Source of the DNA: Clostridiales bacterium | GTDB taxonomy: Bacteria > Bacillota > Clostridia > Christensenellales > Borkfalkiaceae | Reading direction: 5' to 3' | DNA length: 37,786 bases | NCBI GenBank assembly: GCA_015069495.1 | Contig: SVIN01000017.1 | Coordinates: 1 to 37,786, forward strand | Part shown: positions 16,138 through 25,223 of the stretch, piece by piece | How the letters are laid out: each line of letters opens with the position of its first letter | How positions within the stretch are numbered: position 1 is the first letter of the stretch | Translations under genes and position numbers: made by a program | The notes under the pieces: generated by a model | Database searches by the model: none | What the model was told of the DNA's origin: nothing | The model's input: the letters and a program-made list of their open reading frames with translations, nothing else

Positions 16138-16166
16138 AGTATGCGCATTTGCCGATATTTTTATAC
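16138..16166 (-). promoter_or_regulatory. sigma-F/sigma-G type promoter of sigG
   Basis: On the minus strand, GTATA (16162-16166), a 15-base spacer and GCGCATACT (16138-16146) match the sigma-F/G consensus (GYWTA, 15, GGNNANAMT) at all positions but one. It lies in the sigE-sigG gap, where sigma-F drives sigG in B. subtilis. Confidence 0.7.
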
Positions 16167-16186
16167 CTTGTAAAATTTTACGGGGA

Positions 16187-16900
16187 TTATTCCATCTTCG
16201 CGATTTCCTTTTTTAATCGTAAAATAATCTTCTTTTCCAAGCGGGATATGTAGCTTTGTGAAATCCCCAAAAGGTCTGCAACGTCCTTTTGCGTCATCTC
16301 CTCTCCGCCACCCAAACCAAACCGCAAAAACATAATTTTCCGTTCGCGGTCGGTTAATTTTTTCAATGCTTCTTTCAACTGCTCCTTCTCTGCGTTCGAT
16401 TCGATATCCCCATACACCGCGTCCGCAGAAGTGCCCAACACGTCGGAAAGAAGCAACTCGTTCCCATCAAAGTCGGTGTTAAGCGGTTCATCGAACGACA
16501 CCTCGCTTTTTAACCGCGCCGTACGGCGTAAATACATCAAAATTTCATTTTCAATACACCGCGAAGCATAGGTCGCCAATTTAATATTTTTATCCGCGCG
16601 AAAGGAATTGATGGCCTTAATCAACCCAATCGTGCCGATAGAGACCAAATCGTCGTTGTCCACGCCCGTGTTTTCAAACTTCCGCGCGATATACACAACC
16701 AAGCGCAGGTTGTGTTGTATAAGTGCCGTCTTCGCGCGTTCCTTATCCGCCTCTTCCGCTAACAGTCGCACAAACTCCCCTTCCTCTTCCGCAGAAAGGG
16801 GCAAGGGCAACGCTTCCCCGTTACCGCAAATGTAATCCACCGTCATTTCTTCCGTGCATACCTGATGTAAAAATCGTTTTACAAGTTCAATCAATCGCAT
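16187..16900 (-). CDS. sigE: sporulation sigma factor SigE precursor
   Basis: SigE is the early mother-cell sigma factor, made as an inactive membrane-bound precursor. The 237 residues start with an amphipathic, basic pro-sequence ([14 protein letters not shown]) leading to [14 protein letters not shown], close to the B. subtilis cleavage region (YYIGGSEALP). Region 2 has [37 protein letters not shown] and [19 protein letters not shown]; region 4 has [23 protein letters not shown]. The ATG follows GGAG and is 10 bases after spoIIGA, which encodes its processing protease, so the two are one operon. Confidence 0.97.
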   Translation of the reverse strand: MRLIELVKRFLHQVCTEEMTVDYICGNGEALPLPLSAEEEGEFVRLLAEEADKERAKTALIQHNLRLVVYIARKFENTGVDNDDLVSIGTIGLIKAINSFRADKNIKLATYASRCIENEILMYLRRTARLKSEVSFDEPLNTDFDGNELLLSDVLGTSADAVYGDIESNAEKEQLKEALKKLTDRERKIMFLRFGLGGGEEMTQKDVADLLGISQSYISRLEKKIILRLKKEIAKME

Positions 16901-16910
16901 AGTTCTCCGC

Positions 16911-17702
16911 CTATCCTTCTAATATTCGCGCGTGAATCAGCACCGCATATTCTCTCCCTATCATATTCTTACTCGGTGCGAAATATACCTCGCAAAAGAT
17001 ATTCCCTGCGCCCGTTTTCACCTCTATTTTTCCGCGGTAAAGCGAGGTCTTCGTTTGCCCGCCAAGCGTGGAAAAAGCCACTTCATCAAATACCTGCCCC
17101 TCACTTTTCATAATTTTATCCCCGATTAAATCATACAACAGCGCAGGAGAAATGAAGCAAACGGGGGTATTTTTATACGTTGCCAAATTTCCGCTGTCGT
17201 AAAACCCCACCGCTGTCACAAAAACTTTGTCCACCTGCAATCGGCAATCGTAACACCCGCGCTGCACCTGCCGTTTAGCGTACAACCGCTTGACCAAGTA
17301 GACTCCGCATATGCTCAATACTGCGAATCCGATAAAGACCAGCCAGCTTGGAATTTTCTCATCCGATACTCCATAAGTCCCCAACAACGCCCCGCCAAAC
17401 CCAAACGAGAATGCAAAAAATATCATACAGGTAAAAGCATACCGACGCATTTCCCCCTTCGCGCGTAAAGCGGGAAAGGGCAACAAACAGAGCAAACAGC
17501 CGATTGCAATTTTACATACCAGCCCCGCGCCAATCGGCAAGCCAAGCAAGGGATATACCACGGCGAATACTGCGCCCACGAGCGCTGAAAAGCAAAGTTT
17601 TCCCCAAGCGATTTTCACCTTGGCAGTATAATACGCAAGCCACAGCAACACGCCATCGTAGAGAAAATTTTCCATCAGCGCATATTCAATATAGATTTCC
17701 AT
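16911..17702 (-). CDS. spoIIGA: sigma-E processing peptidase SpoIIGA
   Basis: SpoIIGA is the membrane aspartic protease that removes the SigE pro-sequence during sporulation. The 263 residues have about five hydrophobic helices in the first 140 residues and a cytoplasmic C-terminal domain with [14 protein letters not shown]169 in YDSGN matches the catalytic aspartate. The start codon is ATG at 17702, matching the family start ([17 protein letters not shown]), but no ribosome site is present, so initiation is weak or near-leaderless. The next gene is its substrate, sigE. Confidence 0.95.
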   Translation of the reverse strand: MEIYIEYALMENFLYDGVLLWLAYYTAKVKIAWGKLCFSALVGAVFAVVYPLLGLPIGAGLVCKIAIGCLLCLLPFPALRAKGEMRRYAFTCMIFFAFSFGFGGALLGTYGVSDEKIPSWLVFIGFAVLSICGVYLVKRLYAKRQVQRGCYDCRLQVDKVFVTAVGFYDSGNLATYKNTPVCFISPALLYDLIGDKIMKSEGQVFDEVAFSTLGGQTKTSLYRGKIEVKTGAGNIFCEVYFAPSKNMIGREYAVLIHARILEG

Positions 17703-17712
17703 AGGTTTACAA

Positions 17713-17757
17713 AGTATATCAAAACATCATAGCAAAATAAAAACACCTTTTGTCGAA
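17713..17757 (-). promoter_or_regulatory. candidate Spo0A-controlled spoIIGA promoter region
   Basis: The 0A-box core TGTCGAA is at 17751-17757 (plus strand), read TTCGACA in the direction of the gene. Downstream on the minus strand are TATGAT (17726-17731) and TATACT (17713-17718) as possible -10 elements. TCGACA to TATGAT is 19 bases, a long spacer recalling the B. subtilis spoIIG promoter. The box lies in the loop region of the yraN terminator, so chance must be excluded. Confidence 0.45.
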
Positions 17758-17764
17758 AAGGTGT
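17743..17764 (-). terminator. intrinsic terminator after yraN
   Basis: The 9-bp stem ACACCTTTT/AAAAGGTGT with a CGAC loop is followed on the minus strand by TTTTATTTT, 16 bases after the yraN stop. It closes the plsX-to-yraN transcript. Confidence 0.9.
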
Positions 17765-17780
17765 CTTTCTTGTATATTCC

Positions 17781-18140
17781 CTAAAAAGCGTATTTTATAT
17801 ATTCGATACGCCCGTCGCCGTACACTTCGGCAACGTCAAAGCGAGCGTTCGGTTCTTCCCCCGTCCGCATCCAGTAAAATTTTGCAATCTGCATATACCG
17901 CCGTTGCTTGTCCTGCCCCACCGCCTCGGCGGGTGTGCCATAGGCGAACGATTCACGGGTTTTTACCTCGACAAAGGCAATTTCATCCCCGTCTTCCACA
18001 ATCAAATCCGCTTCGCCAAACGGCGTGCGGTAATTGCGTTCAAGAATTTTACACCCCTGCTTTTTGAGGTATTTTTCCACAAGCTTTTCGCCCTTGCGCC
18101 CTAGAATTTTTTTGTGAAGGTCCTGCGGTGAATCGGGCAT
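17781..18140 (-). CDS. yraN: YraN/UPF0102 endonuclease-like protein
   Basis: This 119-residue protein belongs to the restriction-endonuclease-like superfamily. It carries GRKGEKLVEKYLKKQGCKILERNYRTPFGEADLIVED and VEVKTR (57-62), giving the E43-x-D45...E58-x-K60 active-site pattern. The function is not settled, although the fold suggests DNA binding or cleavage. The ATG at 18140 has AAGGAG 9 bases upstream and creates a 40-base overlap with rnhB. It is the last gene of the housekeeping run, as in many bacteria where yraN follows rnhB. Confidence 0.93.
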   Translation of the reverse strand: MPDSPQDLHKKILGRKGEKLVEKYLKKQGCKILERNYRTPFGEADLIVEDGDEIAFVEVKTRESFAYGTPAEAVGQDKQRRYMQIAKFYWMRTGEEPNARFDVAEVYGDGRIEYIKYAF

Positions 18141-18733
18141 AAACCATACTCCTTAATCCCTTGAATGTGCGCCGCCGTGCCGTAACCTTTGTTTTGGTCA
18201 AAGCCGTAATGCGGGTATTGTTTCGCGTATTCGTCCATCATGCCGTCACGGTAAACTTTTGCAATAATACTCGCCGCGCCAATCGAATAGGACAGCGCAT
18301 CCCCGTGCACAACGCTGAATTGAGGCAGGTCGATATCCAAGGTCATATTGCCGTCCGTCAGCACGATTTCAGGCTTACTGCCATCGGGTAAAATCAACCC
18401 CTCTACCGCTTGTTTCATACCAAGTTTCGTAGCTTCCAAAATGTTGATTTCATCAATGGTTTTTTCACTCACCTCAACCATGGTATAGGCAATTGCTCTC
18501 TTTTTAATTTCTTCAGAGAGAATTTCACGTTTCTTAATCGACACCTTTTTACTGTCATCCACGCCTACAATCAGGTCGTTTTCTTCCAAAGGCATCACCA
18601 CCGCCGCGCAAACAACGGGACCAGCCAAAGGACCTCTGCCCACTTCGTCTACACCGACAATATAACGATATCCCTTCGCTTGCAAAGCGCGTTCATATTG
18701 TAATTTTTCTTCTGCATTCCAAACTTTTTTCAT
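18101..18733 (-). CDS. rnhB: ribonuclease HII
   Basis: RNase HII cuts RNA in RNA-DNA hybrids and removes misincorporated ribonucleotides. The 210 residues contain IVGVDEVGRGPLAGPVVCAAV (26-46; D29 and E30 catalytic), VLTDGN, and SIIAKVYRDGMMDEYAKQYPHYGFDQNKGYGTAAH, followed by the usual GLCPIHRRTF end. The start is 3 bases after the rbgA stop. Length and order (rbgA-rnhB-yraN) are standard. Confidence 0.97.
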   Translation of the reverse strand: MKKVWNAEEKLQYERALQAKGYRYIVGVDEVGRGPLAGPVVCAAVVMPLEENDLIVGVDDSKKVSIKKREILSEEIKKRAIAYTMVEVSEKTIDEINILEATKLGMKQAVEGLILPDGSKPEIVLTDGNMTLDIDLPQFSVVHGDALSYSIGAASIIAKVYRDGMMDEYAKQYPHYGFDQNKGYGTAAHIQGIKEYGLCPIHRRTFTKKF

Positions 18734-18736
18734 AAC

Positions 18737-19597
18737 TTAAAATTCAAAATCGGTATAATCCGCGGGCTGTTCCAAACAAATCCGACCGATTCTGCCCTTT
18801 CTAAAATCATCTATAATCGCTTTCGCGCCGCGTTCGTAGTCAAATTCACCGCCGCGGAAAATAAATCCCCTGCGCTTGCAAACCGCCTCATACATACCCA
18901 ATTTTTCCGAAAAATCGGTAATACCGTAACGGTCGGTCAAGCACTGCGGATAGCGTTCTGCAAGTTCCCCCAACAATTCCAACGCCACATCGTCCATATC
19001 CAAAATATCGTCGTTGATACTGCCGATATATGCCAAATGGCGGGCATGGTATTGGTTGTCAAAGGACGGGGGCATCGTACCTGGAGTATCCAGCAAATCG
19101 AACGCCCCGCATTTCAACCAACGCACGTCGCGGGTTACCCCCGCTTTATCCCCCGTTTTCGCGCGCTTTTGTCCGCTGAGCAGGTTGACAATGGTACTTT
19201 TACCCGTATTGGGAATCCCTGCAACCATAAAACGGAAGGTACGGTTTAACCCCTTCGCCTGCGCTCTTGCACGTTTCTCCTCGGTGATTGCGTTCAGTTT
19301 CTGCAACAAAATACGCTTGGTGGAAATATTGGTCGAATCACACTTTACCACGTACTTGCCCTTGGCTTCGAACATTTTCACAAAGCCGTCCACCTTATTG
19401 GGGTCGGCAAGATCCGCCTTGTTTAAGACGTACAAAATGGGTTTTTCACCGAAAATCTTTTTCAAATTTTTATTGACCGTAGCAATCGGAGCGCGCGCGT
19501 CCAACACGCAAATAACCCCGTCGCAAAGGTCGCGTTTTGCTTCCATGTCGCGCATGGCTTTCGTCATGTGCCCTGGAAACCATTGTATTGTCTTCAT
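18737..19597 (-). CDS. rbgA: ribosome biogenesis GTPase RbgA (YlqF)
   Basis: RbgA is a circularly permuted GTPase needed for late 50S assembly. The 286 residues show the permuted order: G4 NKAD (59-62), then G1 GIPNTGKST (127-135), then G3 DTPG (170-173). The N-terminal IQWFPGHMTKAMR is the family signature. The ATG follows GAGGT at 7 bases, 3 bases after trmD. In Bacillota it usually follows rplS; rplS is absent here. Confidence 0.96.
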   Translation of the reverse strand: MKTIQWFPGHMTKAMRDMEAKRDLCDGVICVLDARAPIATVNKNLKKIFGEKPILYVLNKADLADPNKVDGFVKMFEAKGKYVVKCDSTNISTKRILLQKLNAITEEKRARAQAKGLNRTFRFMVAGIPNTGKSTIVNLLSGQKRAKTGDKAGVTRDVRWLKCGAFDLLDTPGTMPPSFDNQYHARHLAYIGSINDDILDMDDVALELLGELAERYPQCLTDRYGITDFSEKLGMYEAVCKRRGFIFRGGEFDYERGAKAIIDDFRKGRIGRICLEQPADYTDFEF

Positions 19598-19600
19598 AAT

Positions 19601-20266
19601 TTACCTCAATAAATCGGGGCGGTTCTTCTTAGTAATCGCTAATGCCTGTTCCCTGCGCCAAGCATCTACCTTGGCATGATCCCCGCTTCGCAATACGTCG
19701 GGTACAGTCAAGCCCTTGTACTCCTGCGGGCGAGTATACTGCGGATATTCTAACAAGTTTTCCGAAAAACTTTCATCCACCAAAGAGGAATTGCTAATTA
19801 CCCCGTCCACGTAACGGGAAACACAATCGGTTACAACCATGGCGGGCAATTCCCCGCCCGTCAAAACGTAATCGCCGATGGAAATTTCCTCATCAATAAA
19901 TAAATCCAACACGCGTTGATCCACGCCCTCGTAATGCCCGCAAAGCAAAATCAAATGCTCGTATTCCAACAGCTCAAACACCTTTTGCTGTTTGAATACC
20001 TGCCCCTTGGGGGACATGTAAATACGGCGCGCCTTATGCTCGGGGTCAAGCGCCTCGATGGCGTTGCCGATGGGAGGTGCCATCATGACCATCCCCGCGC
20101 CCCCGCCAAACGGATAATCATCGCACTTGAGGTGCTTGTCCGTTGTGTAATCACGAATATTTACAATGTTGATTTGTATTTTTCCCGACTTCTGCGCTCT
20201 GCCGATGATACTCTCCGTCATCGCGGAAAACATGTCGGGAAATAAGGTTAAAATGTCAATTTTCAT
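19601..20266 (-). CDS. trmD: tRNA (guanine37-N1)-methyltransferase
   Basis: TrmD is a SAM-dependent trefoil-knot enzyme that makes m1G37 in tRNAs, preventing frameshifts. The 221 residues contain MKIDILTLFPDMF, FGGGAGMVM (53-61), LLCGHYEGVDQRVLD (107-121) and the knot IGDYVLTGGELPAM (130-143). No ribosome site precedes the ATG at 20266. An 8-codon frame starting at the ATG at 20281 with AGGG before it overlaps the trmD start and could couple translation. It lies directly after ftsY; the usual rpsP and rimM are not between them. Confidence 0.97.
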   Translation of the reverse strand: MKIDILTLFPDMFSAMTESIIGRAQKSGKIQINIVNIRDYTTDKHLKCDDYPFGGGAGMVMMAPPIGNAIEALDPEHKARRIYMSPKGQVFKQQKVFELLEYEHLILLCGHYEGVDQRVLDLFIDEEISIGDYVLTGGELPAMVVTDCVSRYVDGVISNSSLVDESFSENLLEYPQYTRPQEYKGLTVPDVLRSGDHAKVDAWRREQALAITKKNRPDLLR

Positions 20267-20294
20267 AATTCAACGCATACATGGTACCCTGCTT

Positions 20295-21191
20295 TTACAG
20301 GATTGCCTCCACAAAGCTCTTCGAATCGAAGAACTCTAAATCGTCCATTTTTTCACCTACACCCGCAAAAAGAACGGGCAAACCCAATTCCTGCGCCAAC
20401 GAGAAGACGAAACCGCCCTTTGCCGTACCGTCCAATTTGGTCAATACGATGCCGTCCAATTCTACCGCTTCGTCAAACACACGCGCTTGGTTGACGGCAT
20501 TTTGCCCCGTCGTAGCATCCAACACCAACAACTTCAAGAAATCTGCTTCGGGGTATTCGCGCGTAACCACGCGATCCATCTTGCGAAGTTCGTTCATCAA
20601 GTTTTCTTTCACGTGCAATCTGCCCGCGGTATCCACAATCACCACGTCCGTACCCTTTGCTTTTGCCGAAGAGACCGCGTCAAAAATAACCGCGGACGGA
20701 TCACTGCCCTCTTCATGCTTGACAATACGCACCTTGGCACGCTCTGCCCAAATGGACAACTGTTCGCTTGCCGCCGCACGGAAGGTATCCGCCGCCGCTA
20801 CCGTAACCGTCTTTTTCTGGGTCAAGAAGTAGTGCGCCAATTTCCCCACGGTCGTCGTTTTACCCACACCGTTTACCCCTACAAGCATAATAACGCAAGG
20901 GTATTGCGGGGGCTCTACTTCCGATTCTTCCAAAATATCGATTAAAATCCTGCGGAGCAAACCCGTAACGTATTCCGGGTCACGCAATTTTTCATCGATT
21001 GCCTGTTCCTTAACGCGGTTTACCACTTCTTCCGCGGTCGAAACCGAAACGTCGGACGAAATCAACAATTCTTCCAATTCTTCATAGAATTCGTCGCCAA
21101 GTTTATTTTTAGAAAACAGCACGCGAAGTTTTTCCGAAAAGTTATCCTTCGTCTTTTTCAGCGCACCGAAAAATTTTCCAAATAATCCCAT
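20295..21191 (-). CDS. ftsY: signal recognition particle receptor FtsY
   Basis: FtsY is the membrane-associated SRP receptor GTPase for co-translational targeting. The 298 residues are essentially the NG domain with a short N-terminal amphipathic helix (MGLFGKFFGALKKTK) and no long acidic A domain. Motifs are G1 GVNGVGKT (105-112), the insertion-box region ADTFRAAASEQL, DTAGRLHVKENLM and TKLDGTAKGG. GAGGT is 9 bases before the ATG. It follows smc as in B. subtilis, with a hairpin between the genes; ffh is not in this window. Confidence 0.97.
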   Translation of the reverse strand: MGLFGKFFGALKKTKDNFSEKLRVLFSKNKLGDEFYEELEELLISSDVSVSTAEEVVNRVKEQAIDEKLRDPEYVTGLLRRILIDILEESEVEPPQYPCVIMLVGVNGVGKTTTVGKLAHYFLTQKKTVTVAAADTFRAAASEQLSIWAERAKVRIVKHEEGSDPSAVIFDAVSSAKAKGTDVVIVDTAGRLHVKENLMNELRKMDRVVTREYPEADFLKLLVLDATTGQNAVNQARVFDEAVELDGIVLTKLDGTAKGGFVFSLAQELGLPVLFAGVGEKMDDLEFFDSKSFVEAIL

Positions 21192-21212
21192 AACTTTTTA
21201 CCTCTTATTTAG

Positions 21213-21250
21213 AAAACGGCGTACGCGCGTGTTTTGCTGTACGCCGTTTT
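21213..21250 (-). terminator. hairpin between smc and ftsY, possible attenuator
   Basis: The 12-bp stem AAAACGGCGTAC/GTACGCCGTTTT (21213-21224 with 21239-21250), with only a short T stretch on the minus strand, lies 40 bases after the smc stop. No separate ftsY promoter was seen, so it may only reduce read-through or protect the mRNA end. Confidence 0.6.
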
Positions 21251-21290
21251 ATTTGATTTCGTGATGTCAATACGGATTGACGAAACGATA

Positions 21291-24200
21291 TTATTCCACA
21301 GTACCTGCGCCAAGCTTCGTTTCTACTTCCGCAAGTTTTACAGATACAATCTTCGATACGCCCTTTTCCTGCATCGTAACACCGAACAGCGTATCCGCCT
21401 GATTCATGGTCGGTTTTCTGTGGGTGATAACGATGAACTGCGTATCTTGCGAGAAGCGTTTTAAGTAGGATGCAAATCTATCCACGTTCGCATCGTCAAG
21501 CGCCGCTTCGATTTCGTCCAAGATACAGAACGGCATCGGTTTGGATTTCAAGATAGCGAACAAAATCGCAATCGCGGTCAAAGCTCTTTCACCGCCCGAA
21601 AGCAAGGAAATTTTCGTCAACTTCTTACCGGGAGGGCAAGCGACGATTTCCACGCCTGCCGCAAGGGGGTCTTCCACCCCTTCGTAGTCAATTTGCAATT
21701 CCGCTTTACCGCCGCCGAACAATTCCTTAAACGTCACCTTGAAGTTTTCGTTGAAATCGTAGAAACCTGCGTTGAAAATACGCAACATTTCTTCACGGAT
21801 TTGGTCAAGCGCCGACTGCAAATCGTCGATTGCCTTTTGCAAGTCGTCACGCTGTCCGACCATTTCATCGCAACGCTGACGTTCTTCGTCGTATTCTTCC
21901 ACCGCATGAGGATTGACTGCACCAAGAATGGTGATTTTACGTTTCAATGCGGAAATCAAGCTTGCCGCTTCTTCCACGTTGAAGTTTTCCACACGGAATG
22001 CAAGACAGCCTTCATAATCCAATTCGTACGCTTCTTCCATACGCTGACGGCTGTTTTCAAGCGTGGTGTCGATTTTACTGATTTCAATTTCGGCTTTGTA
22101 ACGCTTGTCCGAGCTCTTGGTCAAGGTTTCCTGCAAGTTTGCCTTTTCATCTTCGAGGCTGATTTGTTCCGCGTTCACCGTTTCCTTTTCACGGGTCACT
22201 TCGCTGATTTCATCCACGATGGCTTGCACCGCCGCCTTTTCCTCGTCCGTCAATTCCTTGCTTGCCGCTTCCGCTTCCAAACCTTTTAACTTGGTTTCCA
22301 CGTCCGTCTTTTCGTATTCCATATCCAAAATACGCTTGACGATTTCTTCCTTTTCCACGGTCAAACGTTCCACGGTTTCCTTCTGCTTTTCAAGCTGTGA
22401 AGTAAGGGTGGTATATTCCATTTCTAAGGCGCGCAAAGTCTTGCTCTTTTCCGCGCGTTCTTCCTTGAAACGGTCGCACTGACTGCGCTGGCTTTCCATT
22501 TCTTCCGCCGCGCTCTTTCTACGGGATGCGATTTGCTCTTCGCTGAGCGAGGAGTTCGCTTCTTCGTCCTGCAATTCTTTCAATTTCTTGTTGAGCTCGT
22601 CCAACGCTTCCTTATAGGTCACGATATCACTTTCCGCTTCGGCAAGCTGTTGGGTCAAAGCGGTTTCACGCTGTGCAAGCCCTGCAATTTCACTGCTTGC
22701 GCCTTGATATTTTTCACGCAAACGATCGACTTCGGCTTCCGCTTCCTTTCTTTCGCGTTCGCTGTTGGCAATCGCCGCCTTTAATTTTTCAATCAATTTC
22801 TGCTTGCGCGCGATATTGTCTTTACATTCTTGAATTTTACGTTCGTTCGACATCAGCGAACCTGCGTTTCTGCCGCGGCTGCCACCCGTCATCGCACCGC
22901 TGGTCGAAACGGTATCACCGTCCAAGGTAACGATTTTGAACATGTTGCCGTACTTCTTCGCGATTGCTGTTGCGTTGGCAATATTATCACAAATCAAGGT
23001 GTTGCCAAGCAAGTTGCTGACTACGTTGTAGTAATAATCGTCGTAATGTACAAGTTCGGTCGCAAGCCCCATCGCACCGCGTTCATCTAACGCACGGCGG
23101 ATTTCACGGGAATCGGGGCGCGCCTTCATGCTTGCTACGGGCAAGAAGGTCACGATACCGCCATTGGTGCGCTTCAAATATTCGATGAGATATCTCGCAT
23201 CGTCTGCCGTGGGCGTAACTACGTTCTGCATTGCACCGCCGAACGCCGTTTCGATTGCCGTTTCATATCTTTGGTCGGTGGTCACGATATCCGCCAACGC
23301 ACCATGCAAATGCTTGGACAAATCGGGATTGGTCTTGGAAATGGAAAGCAAACGTTTTACCGATTCCTTATACCCTTCGAAACGATTTTTCAGGCTGATG
23401 TACATTTCCAAATTTTCACGCAACGAAGCCAACTGACCGTTTGCATTGAACAGTTCTTGGTTGAAATCGTTGACCGTGAGTTGCATTTCACGCGCTTCTT
23501 CCTGCTTTTCTTCCAATTCGCGAATCCCTGAAGAACTGAAATCCTTCAAGTTTTTCATATCCTTACGAACGGAAGAAAGCTCATCCGCAAGACGTTCCTT
23601 TCTTTCGATTGCCTTGGTCAACGCACCATTGAGTTCATTCAAACGGTCCTTGGTCGCTTCCATACGTGCGGCAAGCGTACCGAGGTTTTTCTTCATTTCT
23701 GCGATTTGATCCGCATCGGAAAGCTGGGAAAGACGGCTTGCGTCCGACAGCTTTTCAAACACTTCGATTTTCTTATCCAACGCGCTGACTGCGGAACGCA
23801 ACACTTCAATTTGCGTTTCCAACTCGATGATACGCTTGTTGCCTTCCTGGGTCTTTTTACCCGTCAGAGCGATTTCATCGTCAATTTCACCGATACGGAT
23901 TTTGTTTGCCGCCAACATATCCACCGCCGCTTCGATTTGCGAACGATAGGTTTTGATACGTTCCTGCGCCAAGCGTAATTCACCGTCCTTTCTTTCGTTG
24001 CCGACCGACAATTCCACGCGGCGGTCGTTGAGAACGGTCAAACGCGCGTCCGCGCGGTTGATTTTATCGCGGTTTTCTTCCAATTTACGGTTGATACGCT
24101 CGATTTGCGTGTTGAGCGAAATAATTTTATCAGAAATCGCTGCAATGTCCTTTTTGAACTTGCTCTTTTCATTTTCCGCATTTTCATAACGGTATATGTA

Positions 24201-24890
24201 GGTATTCGCTTCGTTTACCTTTAACGAATTGGAATATTCGTTGTATTCACGCGCGGCTTCCGCTTGCTTTTTCATGTGGGGCAAACGGCGTTCCACTTCA
24301 TCGATACGCTGACGGTAAATGAATAAGTTGTCGTTTGCGTCCTCAATTTTGCGTTCGATTTCTTGTTTTCTCTGCTTGTACACCATCAAACCCATGGCTT
24401 CTTCGAAAATCAAACGTCTGTCTTCGGGACGGGCGTTCATGATTTGTTCTACTTTACCTTGACCGATGATGGAGTACCCTTCTTTACCCAAACCAATGCC
24501 GTGGAACAAGGTAACGATGTCCTTCAAACGGCTGCTTTGGTTGTTGATGAGATATTTACTTTCCCCCGTACGGTACAGACGGCGGGTCATCGCCACCTCC
24601 GACGTTTCCATGGTCGGGAAAATTTTCTTTTCGTTGTCAAAAACGAGGGTTACTTCACAAAACGATTGCGGTTTTCTTTCCAACGTACCGCCGAAAATAA
24701 CGTCTTGCATGTTCGAACCGCGCAACGATTTCGCCGACTGCTCACCAAGCACCCAGCGCACTGCGTCCGCGACGTTACTCTTACCGCATCCGTTCGGCCC
24801 TACGATACAAGTAACCCCCTCTTCGAAGCGTATAGTCGTCTTATCTGCAAACGATTTGAAACCAGCCAGTTGTATTTCTTTTAAGTCCAC
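21291..24890 (-). CDS. smc: chromosome segregation ATPase SMC
   Basis: SMC organises and segregates chromosomes with ScpA and ScpB. The 1199 residues, a standard length, run: N-terminal ATPase half with Walker A GPNGCGKSN (31-39), a coiled coil, the hinge around 510-650 (ending SGAMTGGSRGRN), a second long charged coiled coil, and the C-terminal ABC signature LLSGGERALTAIAILFAIL with Walker B FCILDEIEAALDDANVDRF. The start is GTG at 24890, supported by AAGGAG at 6 bases and by MDLKEIQLAGFKSFADKT, the family N-terminus. It is preceded by a MITE-like insertion separating it from rnc. Confidence 0.98.
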   Translation of the reverse strand: MDLKEIQLAGFKSFADKTTIRFEEGVTCIVGPNGCGKSNVADAVRWVLGEQSAKSLRGSNMQDVIFGGTLERKPQSFCEVTLVFDNEKKIFPTMETSEVAMTRRLYRTGESKYLINNQSSRLKDIVTLFHGIGLGKEGYSIIGQGKVEQIMNARPEDRRLIFEEAMGLMVYKQRKQEIERKIEDANDNLFIYRQRIDEVERRLPHMKKQAEAAREYNEYSNSLKVNEANTYIYRYENAENEKSKFKKDIAAISDKIISLNTQIERINRKLEENRDKINRADARLTVLNDRRVELSVGNERKDGELRLAQERIKTYRSQIEAAVDMLAANKIRIGEIDDEIALTGKKTQEGNKRIIELETQIEVLRSAVSALDKKIEVFEKLSDASRLSQLSDADQIAEMKKNLGTLAARMEATKDRLNELNGALTKAIERKERLADELSSVRKDMKNLKDFSSSGIRELEEKQEEAREMQLTVNDFNQELFNANGQLASLRENLEMYISLKNRFEGYKESVKRLLSISKTNPDLSKHLHGALADIVTTDQRYETAIETAFGGAMQNVVTPTADDARYLIEYLKRTNGGIVTFLPVASMKARPDSREIRRALDERGAMGLATELVHYDDYYYNVVSNLLGNTLICDNIANATAIAKKYGNMFKIVTLDGDTVSTSGAMTGGSRGRNAGSLMSNERKIQECKDNIARKQKLIEKLKAAIANSERERKEAEAEVDRLREKYQGASSEIAGLAQRETALTQQLAEAESDIVTYKEALDELNKKLKELQDEEANSSLSEEQIASRRKSAAEEMESQRSQCDRFKEERAEKSKTLRALEMEYTTLTSQLEKQKETVERLTVEKEEIVKRILDMEYEKTDVETKLKGLEAEAASKELTDEEKAAVQAIVDEISEVTREKETVNAEQISLEDEKANLQETLTKSSDKRYKAEIEISKIDTTLENSRQRMEEAYELDYEGCLAFRVENFNVEEAASLISALKRKITILGAVNPHAVEEYDEERQRCDEMVGQRDDLQKAIDDLQSALDQIREEMLRIFNAGFYDFNENFKVTFKELFGGGKAELQIDYEGVEDPLAAGVEIVACPPGKKLTKISLLSGGERALTAIAILFAILKSKPMPFCILDEIEAALDDANVDRFASYLKRFSQDTQFIVITHRKPTMNQADTLFGVTMQEKGVSKIVSVKLAEVETKLGAGTVE

Positions 24891-24944
24891 AGTCTACTCC
24901 TTTTTATAATCTATATATCCGTTTATTTTTTTCCTTCCTCAGCT

Positions 24945-25223
24945 TAAGTTGGGCAACATAATTCGAATCCGCAAAAAGGCATGCATTTTCCGCGCTTTAC
25001 GGTTCGTCCTCCTTGAAATACGCTTGTATATCTGCGTCCTCCTCACCAAAAATCATCGAAAACTCCACACCTTTTTGTGCGAGGCAATTTAGGATGAGCA
25101 GATTTTGAACACAGATAAGGCGAAAGTCGCAGTCAAACCATAGTGGTTTGACAAGAATTTTAACGAAATATGGGGCAAAATATGCCACCCTAAATCGGGG
25201 TTCGAGTTATGTTGCCCAACTTA
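24945..25223. mobile_element. MITE-like element with ~23-bp inverted ends at the rnc 3' end
   Basis: The left end (24945-24967) and right end (25201-25223) are inverted copies with one mismatch; the outermost part is TA followed by AGTTGGGCAACATAA. TA at each outer edge could be a 2-bp target duplication, as made by Tc1/mariner or IS630-type transposases (inference). The core has a perfect hairpin GTCAAACCA-TAG-TGGTTTGAC (25132-25152), and no transposase. A GTG-started 63-codon frame inside it has no recognisable family. The right end supplies the last rnc codons. Confidence 0.6.

Noticed and set aside
24997-25188. A 63-codon GTG-started frame between rnc and smc
   Set aside because: It lies entirely inside the MITE-like element, has no good ribosome site and no recognisable family; coding is not supported.
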